A DNA stretch of 64,000 bases. Source: Chitinophaga hostae (GTDB lineage Bacteria > Bacteroidota > Bacteroidia > Chitinophagales > Chitinophagaceae). The stretch is from the NCBI RefSeq assembly GCF_018224885.1, contig NZ_JAGTXB010000011.1, forward strand, positions 62,001-126,000. Reading direction: 5' to 3'. Shown piece by piece: positions 26,834 to 34,280 of this stretch (position 1 is the stretch's first letter; every line of letters starts with the position of its first letter). The translations under genes were made by a program, and so were the position numbers. The notes under the pieces are model-generated. The model did not search any database, was not told the DNA's origin, and was given only the letters and a program-made list of their open reading frames with translations.

Positions 26834-29800
26834 TTAGAAGGTTACATTTAAACCGGTCACATAAGACAATGAGTGCGGGTAAACGGCATAATCGAAGCCG
26901 GGGGTAAGATTCCCCGGTCTTCCGCTCACTTCCGGATCCATACCGGAATACTTCGTCCATGTATAAATGTTTTGTGCGGCGCCATAGATGCGTACATTTT
27001 TTATTTTCGCACGCTTCAGCAAAGAACCGGGCACGTTGTATCCCAGCGAAACGGTTCTCAGTTTCAGATAGGAACCATCCTCAATTACGCGGGAAGAATA
27101 GGCTGCATTACCCATACCGCCTGCACGGAACAGGGTGTTACTTGGATTGGTGGGCGTCCAGCGGTTGGCATAAGTAGCAAACTGGTTGAGGTTGGGATTG
27201 TTCACAATACCACCTTCAAATACATACCGGTTCGCATTGATGATATCATTACCATACGACCATTGCAGCAATATATTCAGATCAAAATTGCGATAACGGA
27301 AATCGTTGCTAAAACCGCCTGTATGTTTTGGTAAACCGCTGCCGATAATAGTGTAATCCTGGTTGTTCACCTGCAGATCACCATTCAGATCCTTGTATTT
27401 AATATCACCTGGACGGATAGCATTTCGCGCGGCGCCATTGGTGGGCACATCAGGTTTCAGCAGGTAGGTGCCATTTGGCATCGCATCAAAATCACCATAC
27501 TGGTATACGCCATCAAACACTAATCCATACATTTCGCCCAGCGGCCTGCCAATCACGGAAATATAAGGGAACAAGCCGGAGTAAGTGGTATTGAAAAAAG
27601 TGCCGGAACCGGAAAGAATGGATTGTTGTCCTTCTGCCAGCGATTGTATTTTGTTGCTGTTAAAACTGATGTTAAAGCTGCTGTTCCAGCTGAACGCTTT
27701 GCTGTCGGCAATCACGCCGGTTACTGTGATCTCCAGTCCCTTGTTTTGCAGCTGGCCCACGTTTTTAAATCCTTGCGCATTCTCGATTCCATGTGCATAG
27801 GGTAATGCAGCATACAGCAGCAGATCCTTTGTGGTCCGCAAATACGCGTCAACGGTCAGTGTGAGCCTGTTTTTCAGAAGAGCCAGATCCAGCCCTATAT
27901 TGGTTTGCTCATTAGTTTCCCAGCGCAAATCTTTATTACCGGAAGAAATCATCACCGCTCCAATGCCCAGGGGACCATTACCTGCAGCATACCAGTACTG
28001 GTTATTGGTAAGCTGTAACTGCGACAGGTAGGCGAAGTCCCCCACCCTGTTATTCCCCGACGCACCGTAGCCCAGCCTGATCTTGGCATCGCTGATGAAA
28101 CGTACATTTTTCATAAACGGCTCGCTGCTGAAGCGCCAGGCCGCTGATACTGCCGGGAAGTAGCCCCATTTGTTGCCGGCCGCAAATTTGGAAGATCCAT
28201 CTGCACGAAGGGAGGCCGCGAAAAGATATTTCGAATCATAATCGTAGTTCACCCGCAGCGCGCCGGAACCCATTGTCCAGCTGGAACTGAGTGAAGTCAA
28301 TGAAGTATTGGCTGGTGCGGCCAGATCAATGGCATCCATTCCGAGATCTTCATTCTGGATTTGATTAGCAGAAAATTTGCGTTGCGAATTTTTATATCCT
28401 TGTGCTTCAAATACGCCAAGTACGGTCAGGTGGTGGAGTTTGTTCCAGTTTTTACGATAGGTAAGCGCATTTTCAGAACGCCACAAGGAGGTAGGCCGGA
28501 AATCAACACTGCCGTTCACTCCATTGGAGTTCCATTTGCTGCCGGACTGTGTTTTGGAATTATTGAAGATGTCAATTTCTGTATTCACATTGTTGATGCC
28601 ACCAGCTATGCGCAAGGTCAGTTCCTTGGTGATGGCGTATTCGGCGTATGCGTTAGCGAAAAGGTTGTTCACCTTATTCATCGTATACTGGTTCTGAATA
28701 TTCTGTAACGGGTTTACGCGGTAATCCTGGTTGTTCGCCAGCTCATTTCCCGGATCGTAAAACTCGTCGACCAGGTTCACCGCGCTGTCGCGGCCATAAA
28801 TACTGGTCGTGGGACGGAATCCCCATACCGAATAAAGTGTAGTGGCGGATGCATAGAAATTGGTGGCAGATACCGGGATACCAAAAGTTTCATTGTAGGC
28901 ATAGTTGACATTAATACCCACCTTCAATTTGCTGCTCACGGTTTGATCGAGTGAAAACCTGCCCTGGTAACGTTTAAAGCCACCATTGATAATGATCCCC
29001 TTCTGATTATTAAAATTACCGGAGAGCGAATACCGGGTTTTGTCGTTACCACCGCGCACCGCAATATCGTGGTTCTGGTTTTGACCCACCTGGTAAATAA
29101 AATCCTGCATATCTGTGGCTTCCTTATTACGGTAGTCTTCCAGTTTCGCGCCTCCGGCGAGATACACGGAATCGTAGATACCAGGATTGATATCTCCCAC
29201 ATACCTGACAAATTCATAAGCGTTTAGCAATGGAATTTTATTGGGTATCTGCTGCCAGCCATAATAACCGTTATAGGTAACCTGCGGCGGGCCTGTTTTC
29301 CCTTTTTTTGTGGTAATGAGGATAACACCGTTGGAGCCACGGGCGCCATAGATGGCAGTAGCAGATGCATCTTTCAATACATCAATGGATTCAATATCAC
29401 CGGGGCTGATAGCGTTTGCATTTGAACTTTCTGTAGGAAAACCATCAATTACATACAGCGGGGAATTATCTTGTGTGATAGATCCTGCGCCACGGATAAC
29501 GATGTTGGAGATCGATCCCGGCTGACCATCATTACTCGCCACAGCTACCCCAGCTACCCTGCCTGCCAACGCCTCATCGAACGATTTTACGGGCGCCTTC
29601 TCAAAATCTTTCATATTCACACTACCTACCGCACCGGTCAGGTCTTTACGTTGCTGGGTAGCATATCCCACTACCACCACATCATTGAGCATACCGGCCT
29701 GCTCACTCATCCGTACATCATATGCTGCACGGCTATCGACCGGCTGTTCTACTTTTCCGAAACCGATAAAAGTAAATACCAGCGTGGCTCCGGGTGTTGC

Positions 29801-30043
29801 CGAAATATTAAAATGCCCGTTGCCGTCGGTACTTGTACCCGTTTTTTCATTTTTCACCATTACTGTTACCCCTATCAGCGGCGTACCATCTTTGGCGCTT
29901 ACAGTACCGGATATTGTTTTTTTCTGTTGTGCAAAAAGAGAAAACGGCATAAGGAACATCCATATGACTCCTGCAAAAAGATAAAGGAAGGCGAAGCAAG
30001 ACCCTCTTCCCCTGTTGGTTGATTGGCATGTCTTAGTCATCAT
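26834..30043 (-). CDS. SusC/RagA family TonB-dependent transporter (PUL 2)
   Basis: 1069 residues from the ATG at 30043. The frame continues to a GTG at 30079, but that lies inside the promoter -7 box (30079-30086), so the internal ATG is the start. The signal peptide ends at FSLFAQQ, followed by the CarboxypepD_reg domain (ISGTVSAKDGTPLIGVTVMV), the plug with VLKDASATAIYGARGSNGV and a beta-barrel ending VTGLNVTF. It imports the products of the PL8 lyase in TonB-dependent fashion. Divergent from the HTCS gene, whose kinase probably activates it through the boxes at 30107-30134. Confidence 0.97.
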   Translation of the reverse strand: MMTKTCQSTNRGRGSCFAFLYLFAGVIWMFLMPFSLFAQQKKTISGTVSAKDGTPLIGVTVMVKNEKTGTSTDGNGHFNISATPGATLVFTFIGFGKVEQPVDSRAAYDVRMSEQAGMLNDVVVVGYATQQRKDLTGAVGSVNMKDFEKAPVKSFDEALAGRVAGVAVASNDGQPGSISNIVIRGAGSITQDNSPLYVIDGFPTESSNANAISPGDIESIDVLKDASATAIYGARGSNGVILITTKKGKTGPPQVTYNGYYGWQQIPNKIPLLNAYEFVRYVGDINPGIYDSVYLAGGAKLEDYRNKEATDMQDFIYQVGQNQNHDIAVRGGNDKTRYSLSGNFNNQKGIIINGGFKRYQGRFSLDQTVSSKLKVGINVNYAYNETFGIPVSATNFYASATTLYSVWGFRPTTSIYGRDSAVNLVDEFYDPGNELANNQDYRVNPLQNIQNQYTMNKVNNLFANAYAEYAITKELTLRIAGGINNVNTEIDIFNNSKTQSGSKWNSNGVNGSVDFRPTSLWRSENALTYRKNWNKLHHLTVLGVFEAQGYKNSQRKFSANQIQNEDLGMDAIDLAAPANTSLTSLSSSWTMGSGALRVNYDYDSKYLFAASLRADGSSKFAAGNKWGYFPAVSAAWRFSSEPFMKNVRFISDAKIRLGYGASGNNRVGDFAYLSQLQLTNNQYWYAAGNGPLGIGAVMISSGNKDLRWETNEQTNIGLDLALLKNRLTLTVDAYLRTTKDLLLYAALPYAHGIENAQGFKNVGQLQNKGLEITVTGVIADSKAFSWNSSFNISFNSNKIQSLAEGQQSILSGSGTFFNTTYSGLFPYISVIGRPLGEMYGLVFDGVYQYGDFDAMPNGTYLLKPDVPTNGAARNAIRPGDIKYKDLNGDLQVNNQDYTIIGSGLPKHTGGFSNDFRYRNFDLNILLQWSYGNDIINANRYVFEGGIVNNPNLNQFATYANRWTPTNPSNTLFRAGGMGNAAYSSRVIEDGSYLKLRTVSLGYNVPGSLLKRAKIKNVRIYGAAQNIYTWTKYSGMDPEVSGRPGNLTPGFDYAVYPHSLSYVTGLNVTF

Positions 30044-30078
30044 AAAAAGTGGAATTGTGCGGAAATACTCGTGATGCA

Positions 30079-30134
30079 CAAATATGTGGTAACGATGCCG
30101 GATCAGGGGGTGACAATCATAAATGAATGGGGTG
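30079..30134 (-). promoter_or_regulatory. PUL 2 SusC promoter with tandem CACCCC boxes
   Basis: Read on the minus strand, CACCCC (30129-30134) and CACCCC (30107-30112) are exactly 22 bases apart; the second is followed after 20 bases by CATATTTG (30079-30086), a near-match to TAnnTTTG. No TTG box is found at the usual distance, which fits an activator-dependent promoter. The same arrangement is found before PL8 (34209-34264). Confidence 0.6.
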
Positions 30135-30189
30135 AATTTTATAAATCCCCCTCCAATCTGCTGATTATCAAAATAGTAAAAAGAGAATA

Positions 30190-30232
30190 TTTATAAAAAC
30201 ACCCTTTGAGGTAAATACAATTGTTATATTAG
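30190..30232 (+). promoter_or_regulatory. Candidate HTCS promoter with a CACCCT box
   Basis: TTTATAAAAACACCCTTTG (30190-30208) contains a CACCCT that is 19 bases before TATATTAG (30225-30232). A TTG at 30206-30208 is 16 bases from the same element. The ATG at 30236 begins 4 bases after it, so the transcript may be nearly leaderless. Confidence 0.35.
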
Positions 30233-30235
30233 AGG

Positions 30236-33200
30236 ATGATTTCGAGGTGCTTCCTGTTCTTATGCCTGCTGATCCTGGCTGCCTTTACAAAAAGCAGCGG
30301 GCAGGAAGTGACATTCAATCATCTCACCGTTGAACACGGCTTATCCCATAACGCTGTATTGTCAATTGCAGAAGATGCCCAGGGATTTCTCTGGTATGGT
30401 ACACAATATGGTCTCAACCGTTACGATGGACATCGTTTTAAAATTTACCGTCAGCAGGCCGGAGACAGCTTCTCTCTTCCCGGCAACCAGATCATGTGTT
30501 TGTACCGCGACCGGAAAAACCTTTTCTGGGTAGGCAGCTCAGCGGGACTGGCTACCTATGATCCCGAGCTCGATCGTTTCAAACGTGTGGAGCTTGATCC
30601 AGGCAAGCAATTAAATATCAATTGCATTTACGAAGACAGCAAAGGCCGGCACTGGGTGGGCGCCAACAATGGACTTTACCTCCTGGATGGTAAACGGCAG
30701 GAATTCTTCACCCCGGATAACATTGCCGCTTATGTGGTGCGTTGTGTGTATGAAGACCGACAGGGGAATATCTGGATCGGCACCAGTAATGGTCTTACCA
30801 AAATGAGCGGCAACCATTTTGAAACCTTCCGGCATAAAGACGGACAGGCTTCCGGTTTGACCATGAATTTTATTACCAGCATCACGGAAGACGCGTCAGG
30901 CAAATTATGGGTGGCCACGCAAACCGGCGGGGTTAGTATATATGATCCTACTACCCATCATTTTTCTCCACTGCAGCAACCTGCCATTATTAATAATAAT
31001 GTAAGACGTATACTCCGCGACAAGGCCGGCCACATGTGGATCGGCACACAGGAAGGGCTGAGCATTGTAGACCCGGTGAATATGACCAGCAGGCACTATC
31101 AGCAGGAACCGCGTAACAGCAATAGCCTTAGTCAGAATTCCATCCACAGTATTTATGAAGATAGCAACGGTGTGATCTGGATGGGCACCTATTTTGGCGG
31201 CGTAAATATGGTACATCCATATGGCTCCTCTTTTACAGCCTGGCAACAACATCCCCCCCTCGATGGTATCAGCAACAACGTGATCAGCAGTATTCTCGAG
31301 GATACCCAGCACAACTACTGGATTGGCACAGAAGGCGGAGGACTGAATTATTACAATCGGGTTACCCGGCAGTTTACCTCTTATAAACATAATGACCAAC
31401 CCACCAGTCTCGGATCCAACCTGGTGAAGGTAGTATATGAAGACAAAGATCACAACATATGGACTGCCACTCATGGCGGCGGCCTGAACCTGCTGGAGCA
31501 GGGAAACTTCAGACGCTATTTCTATGATACCAGGGATCCGAATACTTATTCCAGCGAGGTAACGGCGCTGCTGGAGGATAGCCGGAACAGGTTCTGGGTG
31601 GGCACCAACAACCATCTGTACCTGCTCCACCGCAACGGCCACGAGCTGGAAAAACAAGCCGATTCTATCCTGACCGGCATTGCTGCCAAACAATCGATCC
31701 GGTACATTTTAGAAGATTCACGCCACCGCATCCTCATTGGTACCATCAGTAATCTGTATGTTTTTGAAGCAGACTTCATGCGGCTGATCCAACCGGGTTA
31801 TGTTAATTCCATACAGGAAGACGCTCAACATAATATCTGGGTGGGTATGTATTTTGGCGGATTGATGAAGTATGATCCCAACTTTAAACTCCTCCGGCAC
31901 TACACAGAAAAAGACGGTTTGCCAAACGATAATGTGATCGGGATCCTGGAAGATGACCAGCATTACCTGTGGATCAGCACTCATAATGGACTTGTCCGTT
32001 TTGATCCGGCAGCTCAATCCTTTCGGACCTACACTGTTAGTGACGGTATCGCGGGCAATGTGTTTAATTACAATTCCTTTCTGCGCAACAGCCAGGGCGA
32101 GTTCCTCTTCGGTGGATACAACGGTATTACCAGCTTCTTTCCCGGGAAGATCATTACCAACTCCCGCCCTTCTGCCATCCGCTTTACCGGGCTGCGGCTC
32201 TTCAACAAACCGGTAGGCATCGGGCGCCAGGATGGGCTGTTACAACAGGATATCAGCTATACAAATGCGTTATATTTCCATCATAACCAGGAAGTTTTTA
32301 CGCTGGAGTTTGCGCTGCTCAACTATGTAAAGAGCAACAAAAACCGCTATGCATACCGGCTTGAGGGTGCGGACCGCGACTGGATAGAAACGGATAATCC
32401 GGCGGTAACCTATACCAACCTTTCTTCCGGTCATTATACATTCTGGGTAAAAGGCGCCAACAACGATGGCATCTGGAGTGAACCCGCCAGGATGAGCATC
32501 ACTATTCTGCCACCATTCTGGCAAACCTGGTGGGCATACGGCATTTACCTGTTATGTTTTGCGTTGTTGTTATTCTTCGTTACCCGTTTCTTTTTCCTCT
32601 GGGCATTATTGCGCAAGGAAGAAGAGCTGCACCAGGTGAAATTGAATTTCTTCACACATGTTTCCCATGAAATCCGTACGCACCTCACCTTCCTGCTGGT
32701 GCCGGTAGAAAAGATGATGGATGTGCTGAAGAAAGATGATCCGCTGCAATCCACCCTCTCGCAGCTGCGCAACAATGCCGACCGGCTGCTGAAGCTGGTG
32801 AACGAATTGATGGACTTCCGCAAGGCGGAAACCAATCACCTCAAACTGCATATACAGGAACAGGATCTGATCCCGTTTCTCGACCAGATATACACCAGCT
32901 TCCGCGAAATTTCCCTTGACCGGAATATCAGTATGGAATTCCGGCATGATATGGAAACTGCCCTGGTTTATTTCGACCGCGAACAGCTGGAAAAAGTATT
33001 TTTCAATCTACTCAGCAACGCATTTAAATTTACGCCTGATGGTGGCCGCATCCAGCTGCATGTTACGCAGGTACGGCAAACTGCGGTGATCACCGTCACC
33101 GATAATGGCCGCGGTATTGCGCCTGCCTACCTCGACAAATTATTCACCAACTTCTTCCAGGTACAGGATCACGGCGTACAGAACACCGGGTACGGCATAG

Positions 33201-34204
33201 GGCTGGCGCTCTCCAAAAATATCGTGGAGCAGCACAAAGGCATGCTCAGCGTGGAAAGTGAACCGTCTACCCCGGAAAAAGAAGGACGTACCTGTTTTAC
33301 AGTTTCCCTGCCACCGGGCGCCAAACATTTTGATGGCTCCCAACATACCATAAGCACCGCAGCTGCGATGCCCGTTATGCCGGCAACGGCACCGCTTCCT
33401 GCCATGGATCCTGATGCCATCGCCGTTGGCGCGCTGCAACCTTTTACTATTCATATTGTGGAAGACAATCCCGAACTGCGCGCGCTTATCAGCCAAACCT
33501 TCCGGGACCAATACCTGGTACTGGAAAGCGCAAACGGGGCAGACGGACTGGCCACCGCCACAGCACAGATCCCCGATGTAGTGATCAGCGATGTGATGAT
33601 GCCGGAAATGGACGGGCTGCAGTTTTGCCAGGCACTTAAAACCGATGCACGCACCAGTCATATACCTGTAATACTGCTGACCGCCAAAAGCTCGCAAACA
33701 GATCATGTCAGCGGCCTGGAAACCGGGGCGGACTTATATCTCACCAAACCTTTCAGCACCAAAGTGCTGGCACTCCACGTCCGGAACCTCCTCACCTCCC
33801 GTGAAAAAATACGCGAACGCGTTAGCCGGCAGCTGCAAACAACAACAGCCATACCCGATGCCCTTTCCAACAGCGTGGATAATGCCTTCCTGGAAACGGT
33901 AATAACCCTGGTAGAAGAACATATGGACGACCCCGAATTTGGCGTGGAAATGCTGGCCCGTAAAGTAGCCATGAGTCAACCCGTGCTGTATAAAAAACTG
34001 AAGGCCGTTACCAATATGTCGGTGAACGACTTTGTAAAATCCCTCCGGTTGAAAAAAGCCGCCACCCTTATACGTACCCGTCAACATACTGTGTACCAGG
34101 TGGCCTACATGGTTGGCTACAACGACCGGAAATATTTTAGCCGGGAGTTTAAAAAACAGTTTGGGAAAACGCCTTCGGAGTTTGCCGAAGCAGCCGATTT
34201 ATAA
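30236..34204 (+). CDS. Hybrid two-component system sensor/regulator (HTCS) of PUL 2
   Basis: 1322 residues. Signal peptide (LFLCLLILAAF), then about 12-14 two-bladed propeller units (residues 30-640) each with W.GT..GL, a Y_Y_Y domain (about 690-760) and one membrane helix (about 763-795). Cytoplasmic part: HisKA with H811 in SHEIRTHLTFLL, HATPase (about 910-1035, NLLSNAFKFT and GIGLALSKN), receiver with D1119 in VISDVMMPEMDG and a final AraC HTH (about 1220-1320, MSQPVLYKKLKAVTNMSVN). HTCS proteins bind an oligosaccharide in the periplasm and directly activate their PUL. Here the Pro after the phospho-acceptor box is His816. It is divergent from SusC and 76 bases before PL8. Confidence 0.96.
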   Translation: MISRCFLFLCLLILAAFTKSSGQEVTFNHLTVEHGLSHNAVLSIAEDAQGFLWYGTQYGLNRYDGHRFKIYRQQAGDSFSLPGNQIMCLYRDRKNLFWVGSSAGLATYDPELDRFKRVELDPGKQLNINCIYEDSKGRHWVGANNGLYLLDGKRQEFFTPDNIAAYVVRCVYEDRQGNIWIGTSNGLTKMSGNHFETFRHKDGQASGLTMNFITSITEDASGKLWVATQTGGVSIYDPTTHHFSPLQQPAIINNNVRRILRDKAGHMWIGTQEGLSIVDPVNMTSRHYQQEPRNSNSLSQNSIHSIYEDSNGVIWMGTYFGGVNMVHPYGSSFTAWQQHPPLDGISNNVISSILEDTQHNYWIGTEGGGLNYYNRVTRQFTSYKHNDQPTSLGSNLVKVVYEDKDHNIWTATHGGGLNLLEQGNFRRYFYDTRDPNTYSSEVTALLEDSRNRFWVGTNNHLYLLHRNGHELEKQADSILTGIAAKQSIRYILEDSRHRILIGTISNLYVFEADFMRLIQPGYVNSIQEDAQHNIWVGMYFGGLMKYDPNFKLLRHYTEKDGLPNDNVIGILEDDQHYLWISTHNGLVRFDPAAQSFRTYTVSDGIAGNVFNYNSFLRNSQGEFLFGGYNGITSFFPGKIITNSRPSAIRFTGLRLFNKPVGIGRQDGLLQQDISYTNALYFHHNQEVFTLEFALLNYVKSNKNRYAYRLEGADRDWIETDNPAVTYTNLSSGHYTFWVKGANNDGIWSEPARMSITILPPFWQTWWAYGIYLLCFALLLFFVTRFFFLWALLRKEEELHQVKLNFFTHVSHEIRTHLTFLLVPVEKMMDVLKKDDPLQSTLSQLRNNADRLLKLVNELMDFRKAETNHLKLHIQEQDLIPFLDQIYTSFREISLDRNISMEFRHDMETALVYFDREQLEKVFFNLLSNAFKFTPDGGRIQLHVTQVRQTAVITVTDNGRGIAPAYLDKLFTNFFQVQDHGVQNTGYGIGLALSKNIVEQHKGMLSVESEPSTPEKEGRTCFTVSLPPGAKHFDGSQHTISTAAAMPVMPATAPLPAMDPDAIAVGALQPFTIHIVEDNPELRALISQTFRDQYLVLESANGADGLATATAQIPDVVISDVMMPEMDGLQFCQALKTDARTSHIPVILLTAKSSQTDHVSGLETGADLYLTKPFSTKVLALHVRNLLTSREKIRERVSRQLQTTTAIPDALSNSVDNAFLETVITLVEEHMDDPEFGVEMLARKVAMSQPVLYKKLKAVTNMSVNDFVKSLRLKKAATLIRTRQHTVYQVAYMVGYNDRKYFSREFKKQFGKTPSEFAEAADL

Positions 34205-34208
34205 AAAT

Positions 34209-34264
34209 CCCCCCTTTTACTTGTAAAAACCACCCCGCCCAACAGACAGGGATCATTAGATTTG
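34209..34264 (+). promoter_or_regulatory. PL8 promoter with tandem C-rich boxes
   Basis: CCCCCC (34209-34214) lies 22 bases before CACCCC (34231-34236), which is followed after 20 bases by TAGATTTG (34257-34264), an exact TAnnTTTG. No TTG is present at the normal position. Both boxes are preceded by TAAAAA. The first box begins 5 bases after the HTCS stop codon. Confidence 0.6.
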
Positions 34265-34280
34265 TTTCAAACCCACTGTT

